Below, in pieces: positions 8,435-16,945 of a stretch of DNA of 42,857 nt. Origin of the DNA: JAUWTJ01 sp965603015 (lineage in GTDB: Bacteria > Pseudomonadota > Alphaproteobacteria > M2410); NCBI GenBank assembly GCA_965603015.1, contig CBFDBJ010000023.1, positions 1 to 42,857 of the forward strand, written 5' to 3'. Positions within the stretch are counted from its first letter, which is position 1. The number at the start of each line of letters is the position of its first letter. The notes beneath the pieces are model-generated. The model searched no databases. It saw only the letters and a program-made list of their open reading frames with translations, and had not been told where the DNA came from. Both the position numbers and the translations under genes were made by a program.

Positions 8435-9436
8435 TCAAGGGAGCCGATAAACACGGGTCGCCGTTGCGGAAAAAAGCGCCGTTTTTTCAGATTCCGAGCA
8501 GCCTGCCGCGATTTTTTTGAATGCATTCCATAATACCGGATAGGACACCGAACGCCTGTCGACCGGAAAATTGCTCTCGAACATCGTCCTGTTCGCTCCG
8601 AAGCACTCCAGCGCATGATGATAATAGCGGCCATGGGCTGCCACGAGCTCATCGGATGATACGGGCTTGTCACGGTTGTGCCAGCCCCAGCCATTCACCG
8701 GCATGGCGAGGCCGCCAAGTTTCACCGTGACGTTCTCGCACTTTGCCAGCTGACGCATATCCTCGCGCCAAACCGCGAAGATCTCGTCCTTCCTGCCCGC
8801 GTAGGGACCGATACCGATCGGGCCACCGAAATGATCGAGAATGAATTCGGTTTCGGGCAAGGCGCGGGCAAGATCGGTAAAGCGCGCCATGAAAGGGTGG
8901 TAGAACCAGGCATCACAGGTCAGCCCCATACGCCCCAGGACCCCGAGCGCCTCGCGTGTCTCGGGCCGCTCCAGAAGGTCGGGCGGCGGATTTGAGTGGG
9001 AGGGGCGGATCGCCTCGGAGGCATCCCAGGCGGCAGAATGGCGGATGCCGCGGAAGAGACCGTCACCGGCGGCAACATGAGCCTCGAGCACCTCCTCAAT
9101 GCGTGCGCCAAGCAGGAGGTCGGCGTGTCCGACGATAGCACCGATCCGCGCACCATCACCCCCTGCCGAGGCCCGGGCAATACCCGCAACGAACGCGGTC
9201 TCACCAACCGGTTTCATGTGCTCCGGTCCGTCGGTGAAATATTCCGAGCCGCATTCAATAAACACCGTCTGTGTGACGTTGTGGCCGCTGCCGGTATCGC
9301 GCCACAGCTCGTCCAGCAGATAAGGCGCTGCGTCATGGCGCCAGAGGTGATGATGCGGATCAACGATGGGTCGTTCGGGCTCCAGTACGTCCTCGCGCAC
9401 CTGATCCAGCCAGGCGTCCTGATTACTCTTCGTCAA
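8435..9436 (-). CDS. Amidohydrolase family 2 metal-dependent hydrolase (COG3618-like)
   Basis: A TIM-barrel hydrolase of 333 residues, probably cytoplasmic. The N-terminal metal motif is visible as IVDPHHHLW (residues 24-32); later come FIECGSEYF, the barrel strand FILDHFGGP and the C-terminal MFESNFPVD, where the Asp would be a metal ligand. This pattern is that of the amidohydrolase 2 group that includes L-fuconolactone and 2-pyrone-4,6-dicarboxylate hydrolases; the substrate here is unknown. The start is a TTG with AGGAGG five bases upstream; the nearby ATG runs straight into a stop codon. It is divergent from the oxygenase gene, about 135 bp away. Confidence 0.88.
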   Translation of the reverse strand: MTKSNQDAWLDQVREDVLEPERPIVDPHHHLWRHDAAPYLLDELWRDTGSGHNVTQTVFIECGSEYFTDGPEHMKPVGETAFVAGIARASAGGDGARIGAIVGHADLLLGARIEEVLEAHVAAGDGLFRGIRHSAAWDASEAIRPSHSNPPPDLLERPETREALGVLGRMGLTCDAWFYHPFMARFTDLARALPETEFILDHFGGPIGIGPYAGRKDEIFAVWREDMRQLAKCENVTVKLGGLAMPVNGWGWHNRDKPVSSDELVAAHGRYYHHALECFGANRTMFESNFPVDRRSVSYPVLWNAFKKIAAGCSESEKTALFSATATRVYRLP

Positions 9437-9571
9437 CTCATCCTCCTGCAGCCCTCAAATTTACCATGGCATACTTTATGCCTTGGCAATTGCACAGGTC
9501 CAAACCATTATGCACGCTCATGGTGGCGCCGCAAAAAGCTGTACCGCTGCGCATACCACAGGGGGCTCTCG

Positions 9572-10318
9572 ATGACGACATATGGTGACTCGACAATCCA
9601 GCCGCCGATCCGGCTGGATGAGCGACATAACCGCGCCGCACTGGCTGCAGAATTTCGCAAAAGCGGACGCCTGCACATGCCGGCCTTCCTGGATGAAGAC
9701 ATCGCCGCGCGCCTCAACACCTGTCTTGTCGAGGACGTCCCGTGGGAGGTGGCTTTCTTGCGTGACGGGAAACCTGTGATCGGAGATGCCAGGGCCTGGG
9801 ACCAGATGCCGCCTCAAGAGAAGGCAGCATACCTGCGCGAAGTTATGTCGGTGGCGCGGGATGAGTTTCAGTATTTTTATGACAGCTACCGCGTCGAGGT
9901 GGCTGTGGAAGCTGGCGTTGGCAATCATCTCTATCTACACCGGTTTCACGAGTTTATGAACTCTGAGCCGTTGCTTGAGTTTATGCGCGAGATTACAGGT
10001 CTAAAAACCATCGCCTTTGCAGACGGTCAGGCGACACGGTTCAGGCCGGGGTCATTCCTGACCGACCACAATGACATGGACACAAAAAAGGGGCGCCTTT
10101 GTGCCTATGTGATGAATCTGACACCGGAATGGAAGCCGGACTGGGGAGGCATTCCCAATTTCTTTGACGAGGCTGGCAATGTCTCGCAGGGCTTTACACC
10201 AAGATTCAACACACTCAATTTACTCCGTGTACCACAACCACATGCCGTGTCCTTTGTTCCCCCCTTTGCGGGCGCGCATCGGCTTTCTGTGACAGGGTGG
10301 TTGCGCGAGATAACCTGA
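9572..10318 (+). CDS. Fe(II)/2-oxoglutarate-dependent oxygenase (prolyl 4-hydroxylase/Tpa1-like)
   Basis: A double-stranded beta-helix dioxygenase of 248 residues. The iron triad is visible as H166-x-D168 (LTDHND) and H224 (PQPHAVSF); R237 in HRLSV would hold 2-oxoglutarate. The order and spacing fit the Tpa1/prolyl-4-hydroxylase-like group, whose members hydroxylate protein or small-molecule substrates; the substrate here cannot be told. The same frame stays open almost 600 bp upstream, but that part is antisense to the amidohydrolase gene. The ATG with AGGGGG upstream is the credible start. Confidence 0.88.
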   Translation: MTTYGDSTIQPPIRLDERHNRAALAAEFRKSGRLHMPAFLDEDIAARLNTCLVEDVPWEVAFLRDGKPVIGDARAWDQMPPQEKAAYLREVMSVARDEFQYFYDSYRVEVAVEAGVGNHLYLHRFHEFMNSEPLLEFMREITGLKTIAFADGQATRFRPGSFLTDHNDMDTKKGRLCAYVMNLTPEWKPDWGGIPNFFDEAGNVSQGFTPRFNTLNLLRVPQPHAVSFVPPFAGAHRLSVTGWLREIT

Positions 10319-10323
10319 CGGAA

Positions 10324-10339
10324 ATCATATTAATATGAT
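10324..10339. repeat. Perfect 16-bp AT palindrome between convergent genes
   Basis: ATCATATTAATATGAT is perfectly self-complementary and lies in the 56-bp gap where the oxygenase and VOC genes converge. It might help end transcription from both sides, although there is no GC-rich stem with a T-tract. Confidence 0.4.
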
Positions 10340-10374
10340 GTCAGTAATTCAGGGTCGCGCCTGTCGCCTGACAA

Positions 10375-10794
10375 CTAACCGGCGAAGACCTGGGCGTCGT
10401 CGTCAAAGGCCTTGAACTCAAGGGCGTTGCCCGAGGGGTCGAGGAAAAACATGGTGGCCTGCTCGCCCGGCTTTCCCTTGAAGCGAATATGAGGCTCGAT
10501 GACAAAGTGGGTTCCGGCATCGGTCAATTTATCAGCCAGCGTCTGCCAGGCCTCCATCGACAGAATGACACCGAAGTGCGGTACAGGGACATCGTTGCCA
10601 TCAACGATATTGGTTGCCGCCGGGCGGGTCTTTTGGGGAGCAAGATGGGCAACGATCTGATGGCCAAAGAGATTAAAGTCAATCCAGTCTTCACTTGAGC
10701 GACCCTCCGGGCATCCCAACAAGGTTCCATAAAACTCCCGCGCGGCGTCCAGATCATGGACCGGAAAGGCAAGGTGGAAGCGAGGGTGGTTCAT
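10375..10794 (-). CDS. VOC family (glyoxalase-like) protein
   Basis: A small metalloenzyme-fold protein of 139 residues, with the vicinal oxygen chelate pattern: FHLAFPVHDLDAAREFYGTLLG at the N-terminus and FFLDPSGNALEFKAF at the C-terminus. H6 and E131 sit where metal ligands usually lie. Close relatives are annotated as glyoxalase/bleomycin-resistance or dioxygenase-like proteins; the reaction is not predictable here. The frame extends upstream, but the ATG chosen has GGAGA at good spacing and begins the domain correctly. It converges with the oxygenase gene. Confidence 0.88.
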   Translation of the reverse strand: MNHPRFHLAFPVHDLDAAREFYGTLLGCPEGRSSEDWIDFNLFGHQIVAHLAPQKTRPAATNIVDGNDVPVPHFGVILSMEAWQTLADKLTDAGTHFVIEPHIRFKGKPGEQATMFFLDPSGNALEFKAFDDDAQVFAG

Positions 10795-11003
10795 CGGCAG
10801 GGTTCTCCATGGTTCGAAGCCCTCACCTATACGCCAGTCCCCCTGACGCGACAAGAAACCCGCCACCTGTCACCCCCACATGTCATTGGCCATTAACCAT
10901 TTTCCCATAGAGTTTACTGCGACTTCGGGGGCCTTTCAGAGTTACCGGCCGCACTGGGCAGACAAGGCCAGACACACGACCCGCAAAGAAAAGGACGCTT
11001 TTC

Positions 11004-11642
11004 ATGACAAGGTTTTTCACTCCCCTCGCCTTTCTCGGCGTTATCGGCCTCAGCCTGTCGGGCTGCGCCTCGATGGACATCGCCGAATGTCAGACCGCTG
11101 ACTGGGAAACCATCGGCTATCAGGATGGTGCCGCGGGCCGCCCGTCAGAAGACATCTCCCGGCACCGCAAGGCCTGCGCGAAGCACGGCGTCACGCCCAT
11201 CCTGGCCAGCTATATCGATGGCTGGCATGACGGGGTGGAGCGTTACTGCGTCCCGCAAAACGGTTTCAATGCGGGTTCAGACGGTCACCAATACGCGGGG
11301 GTTTGCCCGGCGGATAGGGAAGAAGATTTTCTGATCGCCTATTCAGACGGCAAACAACTCAATGTGCTTGAGTCAAATGTGCAACAGATTTCATACCGCA
11401 TCACTCGCGATCAGGACCGCATTGAGCGCATCATCAAGTCTATCAAGAAAAAAGAGGCAAGCCTCATCTCTCCGGAGGGAACCGCAAAAGAACGGGTTCA
11501 ACTGCTTGCTGACCTGCGTGATCTTTCGGAAGAAAAAGGCCAGCTGGAACAATCCGTCCTCGACCTTGAACATGAGCACGGCCGCGCCGAGGTTGAGCTT
11601 GAACACTATCGCTCCGATATCGCCTTGCAATACGGGCTTTAA
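11004..11642 (+). CDS. DUF2799 family lipoprotein
   Basis: An envelope lipoprotein of 212 residues. The signal peptide ends in GLSLSGC|ASM, so Cys18 would be lipidated. The DUF2799 domain follows (CQTADWETIGYQDGAAG, then RHRKACAKHG and a GWHDGVERYC segment), with several cysteines probably in disulphides. The C-terminal part from about residue 120 is highly charged and rich in heptad-like spacing (RIERIIKSIKKKEASL, LRDLSEEKGQLEQSV), so a coiled coil is likely. The start ATG has AAGGA upstream. Function in the family is unknown. A good terminator lies about 270 bp downstream. Confidence 0.88.
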   Translation: MTRFFTPLAFLGVIGLSLSGCASMDIAECQTADWETIGYQDGAAGRPSEDISRHRKACAKHGVTPILASYIDGWHDGVERYCVPQNGFNAGSDGHQYAGVCPADREEDFLIAYSDGKQLNVLESNVQQISYRITRDQDRIERIIKSIKKKEASLISPEGTAKERVQLLADLRDLSEEKGQLEQSVLDLEHEHGRAEVELEHYRSDIALQYGL

Positions 11643-11677
11643 CAGGCTGCCGAAAGATTTTTAGCCTTATACAGACG

Positions 11678-11873
11678 AAAAAGCTCCGCGTCTCCATGCT
11701 GCCCTTCGGTTTTACTCTCGGGACTTCATGTTGGCGCGGAGCCTCTTCACACTGCTTTCACGTTCTCACCTTGAGTTGCCTCTCGGGAGCCCTGCGTCTG
11801 CGGTATGCCGATCCGTTGAACCTTCGGGTCGTTTGGAGCAAGCTCCTCACTTCCGTCTGATATCTGCAACCGG
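11678..11873 (-). ncRNA. Candidate small RNA of about 196 nt
   Basis: No protein is encoded here, yet the minus strand has the layout of an independent transcript. A possible promoter (TTGTTG, 17-bp gap, TACATT) lies at 11880-11908. At the other end an 8-bp stem (GCTCCGCG/CGCGGAGC, arms 11735-11742 and 11683-11690) is followed by five T. Between the arms are further nested pairings (CATG/CATG, CCC/GGG), so the 3' part may be a branched structure rather than a simple terminator. Upstream of it, GGAGCAAGCTCC (11836-11847) forms a short hairpin. It does not resemble 6S RNA, tmRNA, SRP RNA or RNase P as far as can be judged by eye. The 5' end is inferred from the promoter only. Confidence 0.42.
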
Positions 11874-11879
11874 ACAAGC

Positions 11880-11908
11880 AATGTACCGCACACTTGTCAT
11901 AACAACAA
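11880..11908 (-). promoter_or_regulatory. Candidate sigma70-type promoter for the small RNA
   Basis: On the minus strand TTGTTG (11908-11903) and TACATT (11885-11880) are separated by 17 bases. They match the -35 and -10 consensus moderately well and point into the candidate small RNA. Confidence 0.35.
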
Positions 11909-11913
11909 GACAG

Positions 11914-11939
11914 AGCGCCTGACCTTTTGGCGCTTTTTT
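11914..11939 (+). terminator. Rho-independent terminator
   Basis: AGCGCC pairs with GGCGCT across a 9-base loop and the T-run starts with the last base of the stem (six T). It points along the plus strand, so it would end transcripts coming from the DUF2799 lipoprotein gene after a long 3' untranslated stretch. Confidence 0.72.
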
Positions 11940-12007
11940 CAGAAAAATTATGGGCGGTGCCACAATCCGTTCACAACTGCATTGGCTCGTTTTGACAAGC
12001 TCAGGGC

Positions 12008-12538
12008 TTACTCCCCGAGCTTGCGTCTTTGTTCGTCAACCCAGTCTTTCAGACGCACATTGAAACCATCCTTGAGCGGACGAGAGGTATAGTCACTCAT
12101 AAGGCGTTCGGCCTCAACTTGCGTTCTTTCCTCAAACTGGCAGGGACCCAGTTCAATAAAGTGCATCTGCTTCATGTCATCGATAGTGAGGTGATGCTCG
12201 ACGAGACGCCATTCGCGGGTCAATGGCCGCTCCGAAGCCGAGCAGCGTGCGCCCAGGGTGTGCGGCCCTTCGACCACGCCAACCTCGACGAACTCGTTGA
12301 TCTTGATTTTGGCGATGTCGATACCGTTGAGCGTGAGATAGACCGGCTTGTTATCGAGAAAGAACGCCGGGCGGCGGTAGACGACGAGGTTCTTGATACC
12401 GCTTCGCAGTTCTACCGGCGCCAGGACATCGCCCGGCGCCGCGCCGAGCTCAATGCAGCTGGTTAGCAAAAGGCTCATCCCGATCAGGCTCGCCGTCACT
12501 CGCAAACTACGCATGTGGATCCGTTTGGTAAATTTCAT
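12008..12538 (-). CDS. Putative lipoprotein of unknown function
   Basis: A protein of about 176 residues. The N-terminus MRSLRVTASLIGMSLLLTSC is a textbook lipoprotein signal with lipidation at the Cys. The mature part has segments such as YRRPAFFLDNKPVYLTLNG and NEFVEVGVVEGPHTLGARC, an arrangement like small beta-sandwich DUF2846-type lipoproteins, though this is only a resemblance. The start is uncertain: the ATG used here and another eight codons on both give a usable signal, and a TTG extends further. It stands upstream of the same-strand TPR gene's 3' end. No function is claimed. Confidence 0.75.
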   Translation of the reverse strand: MKFTKRIHMRSLRVTASLIGMSLLLTSCIELGAAPGDVLAPVELRSGIKNLVVYRRPAFFLDNKPVYLTLNGIDIAKIKINEFVEVGVVEGPHTLGARCSASERPLTREWRLVEHHLTIDDMKQMHFIELGPCQFEERTQVEAERLMSDYTSRPLKDGFNVRLKDWVDEQRRKLGE

Positions 12539-12619
12539 AAGGCCCGCCAATATCCATGCAATTCCCCGGCAGCATAGCGCGGCTTCGCGGCCTGTCCAGG
12601 TGATTTTCCAGACCCGGTG

Positions 12620-14839
12620 TTATCCGGCATGCTCATCGCGGGTCTTCATTTCGGCGTATTTCGCCTTTTGTCTGGCGACATTGCCCGCAACCCCTGCAAG
12701 CGCCGCCTTGAACCGCGGTGTATCCTTGAGGGGCGCGAACCAGGGATTGTCGCGCAGACGCCACTGCCAGCACCAGGCAAAGCCGTCGGCGACTTCATTC
12801 TCGATGACTTGCAACGCCCGCGCCTCGTCCCCTTCGACCATCGCAAGCTCGGCAAAAAACAACGGGTTGCCGACGATTGTAAAAAACTGTGTTGGCCTCA
12901 CGTTTTGCCTTAGCCATTGCGCCAGAGCTTTGGCCTCGTCGTCGCGCCCGTCGGCTTTCAAATGAGCGATATAATCGACGGCCGCAAGCGCCGCCGGAGA
13001 GGTGGTTGCCCCATTGGTGGCGGACCAGATATCGCCAGCGGCTTCAAACTGAAAAAGCGCCGGCCAGTGGCGCTGATATGCAGCGGAAGTGGCGGCAGAC
13101 CATGGCACAGCGCCGGAATAAGCCAGGCGCAGCAGCATGTTGTCGCCACCAAAGCGAAAATTCTTCGCACCGGTTTTCGGGTCGAGCGCCCGCAGCGCCA
13201 AAACCTTTGCCGCTTCACTCTTGCCCTGTGCCGCCAGAATCAAGCCCTTGACACCGAGGGCAAACCCGACCTCCGGGTCATTGCCGAGCGCCTCGTCGAT
13301 CCACTTTTCCGCCTCGTCATAGTTTCCGAGTGAAAGGTGGCCGTAGGCCAGAAGGGTCTGGATTTCCGGATCGGCAGAATCGAGTTCATAAGCCTGCCCG
13401 GCCAACGCCATACCCTCGGCTATCTGCCCACCATCGCCATACGACATCAGAGTTGCGAAATAAAACGAAATCGGGCTTCCCGGCTCGATTTCGCTGACCG
13501 TCTTCAAGGCCGCCAGTCCGGCAGCCGCGTTGCCCGCTGCGGCCTGCGCCATCGACGCTCCATAGTAGACCGATTGATTGAGGGGGTCAGCAGCGGTCGC
13601 CGCTGTCGACATGCGAATGGCCTCGTCGATTTCACCGCTGTCGATCAGAGCTCCGGCATAGGAAAAGTGGTCCCACATGCCAAGCGCATCGAGCTGCTCT
13701 GCATGCGCATAGTTGTCGATTGCCCAGGCCAGATCGCCGCGCAAATAGGCCGCTGTTCCAAGGGTCGCATAAACCTCCCTGGATTGACGATCAAGGGCCA
13801 GTGCCTGGTAGCCGGCCTTTTCCATTCTGTCGAGCCCGTCCGTACCGGTTTTCGCGCCCGTCAAAAGGGAAAAGGAAATAGCCCGGGCCAAGGCGGAGTG
13901 GGCGCGCGCCAAATCAGGCGCCGCCTCAATGACATGCTCCAGACGCTCTGTGGCAAGATCCATATCGGCAAAGGATCCCCGATCGATATTTTCCAACGCG
14001 CGCAGATAGAGATCATAGGTCTGCGGATCAACTTCGCTCACCTCATCGCTCTCGTCAATGAGGCGCAGGCGGAGCGCGGCGGCAATGGCGGTTGAAATTT
14101 CTTCCTGGATCTGAAATATATCTTTCAGATCCCGGTCATAGGTCTGCGACCACAGATGGGCGTCATCGGCGGCGCGGATCAGTTGCGCGGTGATGCGAAG
14201 CGTGTCGCCGGAGCGCCGGACGCTGCCTTCCAGGATGTGCGCGACACCGAGTTTGACCGCCACGGTCGGCAGGTCGTCGGGGCTGGCCTTGAAGGCAAAC
14301 GACGAGGTCCGCGAGGTTACTTTCAATCCGTCGATATGGGCGAGCGCATTGAGAATTTCCTCGGTGATGCCGTCGGAAAAATATTGCTGCTCAATATCGC
14401 TGGACATGTTGGCGAACGGCAGGACTGCAATGGTGACGCGGCCATCCTCACCGGTCTGGATGACCGTTTCGGCGGACGGGTAGCGGACGGGAGTGCCAGA
14501 CCGGACGGTCACCAGATCACTGGCGACGTAAAAACCCACGACAACAACCAGAAGACCGGCAAGCACAAGGTCGGTCATCGACGCCTTGCCGCTTTTCGCC
14601 TCGGCAAAGGCGGTCTTCTTGATACCGTCGGCGGTCAGCTCAAACGCCCAGGAAATAATCAGGGCGATGGGGAAACCAAGAAAGATCAGCGCGGCGAAAA
14701 CTTTCGCAACCCAGCCGGGAGCCTCGAATGTAGTGAACAAGACGGTGCCGACCTGCAGCACGATCCAGGCCACCACCACATAGGCGGCGGCGACGCGGAA
14801 GACGTTGCGGCGGGAGAGTTCTGCCAGCAGCGAGCTCAT
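12620..14839 (-). CDS. Membrane-anchored TPR protein with TolB/FlgO-like N-terminal domain
   Basis: A 739-residue protein of the kind often annotated 'adenylate cyclase-like TPR protein' in alphaproteobacteria, but no cyclase domain is present. Residues 1-60 hold two hydrophobic segments (VFRVAAAYVVVAWIVLQVG and VFAALIFLGFPIALIISWAF), and a third is at about 85-105. A FlgO/TolB-N-like domain follows, with the recognisable IAVLPFANMSSDIEQQYFSDGITEEILNALA. The rest is a run of tetratricopeptide repeats. The start ATG has AGGAAA six bases upstream; the upstream extension is weaker. It probably works as a membrane scaffold or sensor; partners unknown. Confidence 0.85.
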   Translation of the reverse strand: MSSLLAELSRRNVFRVAAAYVVVAWIVLQVGTVLFTTFEAPGWVAKVFAALIFLGFPIALIISWAFELTADGIKKTAFAEAKSGKASMTDLVLAGLLVVVVGFYVASDLVTVRSGTPVRYPSAETVIQTGEDGRVTIAVLPFANMSSDIEQQYFSDGITEEILNALAHIDGLKVTSRTSSFAFKASPDDLPTVAVKLGVAHILEGSVRRSGDTLRITAQLIRAADDAHLWSQTYDRDLKDIFQIQEEISTAIAAALRLRLIDESDEVSEVDPQTYDLYLRALENIDRGSFADMDLATERLEHVIEAAPDLARAHSALARAISFSLLTGAKTGTDGLDRMEKAGYQALALDRQSREVYATLGTAAYLRGDLAWAIDNYAHAEQLDALGMWDHFSYAGALIDSGEIDEAIRMSTAATAADPLNQSVYYGASMAQAAAGNAAAGLAALKTVSEIEPGSPISFYFATLMSYGDGGQIAEGMALAGQAYELDSADPEIQTLLAYGHLSLGNYDEAEKWIDEALGNDPEVGFALGVKGLILAAQGKSEAAKVLALRALDPKTGAKNFRFGGDNMLLRLAYSGAVPWSAATSAAYQRHWPALFQFEAAGDIWSATNGATTSPAALAAVDYIAHLKADGRDDEAKALAQWLRQNVRPTQFFTIVGNPLFFAELAMVEGDEARALQVIENEVADGFAWCWQWRLRDNPWFAPLKDTPRFKAALAGVAGNVARQKAKYAEMKTRDEHAG

Positions 14840-14927
14840 AGAGTGTTTCCTGAATCCATTCAATCAACCCTAGTCTATCACAGATTGTTCCGGTTGAAAG
14901 CACTGGACACAGAGTCTCGCTTTGCCG

Positions 14928-16757
14928 CTACAGCCGCTCAAGCGGGATATCTTGCTTTGTTGCGGAGGCCTTGTCATAGAGCTGCTGCGTTATCGAAACT
15001 GACGCATCGCCCGCCGCTTCCTGTGCTTTCATCATACCATAGAGTGACCAGGCGTTATTGGGATGCCTGATGAGCGACGAGCGGAAGGCCTTTTGGGCCT
15101 CGGCGGCGTTGCCCGCCTGCAGGTGTAACGCGCCGACGGTTTGCTCGACGGGATAGTACCACAGCGGTGGCTCCGTATACTGAAGGAGAGACTGCAGGGC
15201 GGCGGCCTTTTTGGTCTTCTCAATGGCCTCGATGTAATTACCTTCAGCCTGATCAATCCTGGCCTGCACAAGAAGGTCAGCCATGATAAAGAGCTCCTTG
15301 ACCGGTGCGCCGGCGCCATGTCCCTTTTCCAGCTCCGCGGTGCCGCCGAGAGAAAGAATGGCTTGTGCCTCGGCGCGCGCTGCATCGGTATGGCCCGCCC
15401 AGGCGGCATCAACGCCGCGCACGTAGTGCCACATGGCCTTCAGGTAGGGCAGACTGGCAGGCGGGGCATCAATCGCGGCGACGTCGGCTGATGTGCCAAA
15501 TTGCAGTGTGGCAAACATCGGAGACGCCTTGATGGGCTGCACGAAAGGCGCGGCCTCAACAGCGGAGAAGGGGATCAGGGCATCGAGTTTCCTTGAGAAC
15601 TCAATGGTGGTCGGGCCGTCGCCGGCCATCTGCGCGGAGACCAGAACGAAATGCACATTGTGAGGATAATAGCCGAAACGATAAAGCTCCGAGCCGTCGA
15701 CCTGATTCAAATAGGCCTCGTCTACCTTGACCGCTTCGACGTTGGTTTCAAGGCTGTCGAGATAGCGGCCAATGCGGAAGTAGGTGTGGCCGGGCATGTG
15801 AACGAGATGGCCGGCGCCGGGGATCTGGGCGGCAAGGCGGTCGGCGTAGGGCTCGGCCCGCTCCGGCATGTTGGAGGGCTCCATCAAATGGATGTAGAGA
15901 TGCGCCGCACCGGCGTGGTTCGGGTTTTCCGCCAACACAAGTTCCATCGCCTCGATGGCCTTTGCAATGTGCGGTTTGGGGGTCTCAAAGTCGCGCTCCC
16001 AATAATCCCAGGGTGTAAGGTCCATCAGACTTTCGGCATAGAAAGAGGCGATGTGAAGGTCGTCCTTGTACTTCTTGTGCACCTTGCCCATGGCGTTGGA
16101 GAAGGCCTTGTCGAGGTCTTCACGTTTGGCTTGCGGGTCAAGCGAATAACGCAGCGCCATGGCGTCAATGAGCTTTTGCTCCTTCTTGCTGGCGCCGCCC
16201 TTCAGGGCAGAGGCCATGGAAATTGCGGTGAAAGCCGGAACGTTGGCGCTCTCCTCCATGGCCGCATTGATGTTGGGGCCGAGCACGAAGGCTTCGGCCC
16301 AGTAACACATGGCGCACGCTCTATCGAGCTCCTGCGCCTTTTTGAAAGCGCGCAGGGCCTCCCAGTGATTAAAGCCGAAGGTGAGCGCAAGGCCCTGATC
16401 GAAATAGGCCTGCGCCTTCGGGCTCGTGGTGGTGATCTCAAAGTGGTGCGTGCCCATGCCGTCCCACAGCGGTGGACCGGTCTCCTCCGTGGTTTCCACT
16501 TCGGGCTCGGCAGCGTGAGCCGATGGTGCCAGCGCCATCAGGAAATCGGGGCGGAAGAACAACCCGCGCTCCTTGCCCTGCTTGCCGCATAGCGCGCGCG
16601 AGGCGAGTGTTGGATCGAGTAGCTCAAGCAGCGACAGCTGCGCAGGATCAACCGTTGCAGCGGTTTGGGGACCAGAGGGCGCCAGAAAGGACAGCCCGGT
16701 CAGCGACAAGGTGCAGGCGGCTGTGCCGGCCAGAAGTGTTTTGGTAATGTCACGCAT
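14928..16757 (-). CDS. Secreted tetratricopeptide-repeat protein
   Basis: A 609-residue protein with a signal peptide at the N-terminus (KTLLAGTAACTLSLTGLSFLAPS), so it is likely periplasmic. The segment GMGTHHFEITTTSPKAQAYFDQGLALTFGFNHWEALRAFKKAQELD marks the first repeat; CAMCYWAEAFVLGPNIN follows, and further TPR-like helices run to the C-terminus (NAAEAQKAFRSSLIRHPNN). Relatives are annotated only as TPR proteins. The ATG chosen has GGAGA upstream; the reading frame extends 16 codons further without a better site. It lies on the same strand as the membrane TPR protein gene, 88 bp upstream of its start, so they may be co-transcribed. Confidence 0.85.
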   Translation of the reverse strand: MRDITKTLLAGTAACTLSLTGLSFLAPSGPQTAATVDPAQLSLLELLDPTLASRALCGKQGKERGLFFRPDFLMALAPSAHAAEPEVETTEETGPPLWDGMGTHHFEITTTSPKAQAYFDQGLALTFGFNHWEALRAFKKAQELDRACAMCYWAEAFVLGPNINAAMEESANVPAFTAISMASALKGGASKKEQKLIDAMALRYSLDPQAKREDLDKAFSNAMGKVHKKYKDDLHIASFYAESLMDLTPWDYWERDFETPKPHIAKAIEAMELVLAENPNHAGAAHLYIHLMEPSNMPERAEPYADRLAAQIPGAGHLVHMPGHTYFRIGRYLDSLETNVEAVKVDEAYLNQVDGSELYRFGYYPHNVHFVLVSAQMAGDGPTTIEFSRKLDALIPFSAVEAAPFVQPIKASPMFATLQFGTSADVAAIDAPPASLPYLKAMWHYVRGVDAAWAGHTDAARAEAQAILSLGGTAELEKGHGAGAPVKELFIMADLLVQARIDQAEGNYIEAIEKTKKAAALQSLLQYTEPPLWYYPVEQTVGALHLQAGNAAEAQKAFRSSLIRHPNNAWSLYGMMKAQEAAGDASVSITQQLYDKASATKQDIPLERL

Positions 16758-16945
16758 CTTGGTTTCTCCATCATTGTTCTGTGGCGGGGGAGAGGCGAAA
16801 ACCACTTGATCTCAAAGGAAAAAGTGACCGCATGCCTGACCAGCCCGGTTGATGACCCCTTAGGAAACGCACTGCATACCGGAAATTTCAGCAATTCTAC
16901 TCTTTGTCGGCCAGTTCGGAAAGAGAATAAAGTGCAGTGCCTGGG

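Noticed and set aside
8996..9571. N-terminal extension of the 2OG oxygenase frame
   Set aside because: It lies antisense to the amidohydrolase gene and the internal ATG has a good ribosome site at the start of the domain.
11728..11922. 64-codon plus-strand frame
   Set aside because: It is fully contained in the candidate small RNA and its terminator region, and its Ser/Leu/Arg-rich product looks like chance.
12620..14839. Adenylate cyclase
   Set aside because: Relatives are often so named, but no cyclase catalytic domain is present; only membrane, TolB/FlgO-like and TPR parts.
13337..15070. Two long plus-strand frames (252 and 304 codons)
   Set aside because: They are antisense to the membrane TPR gene, which has clear domains; high GC keeps the opposite strand open.
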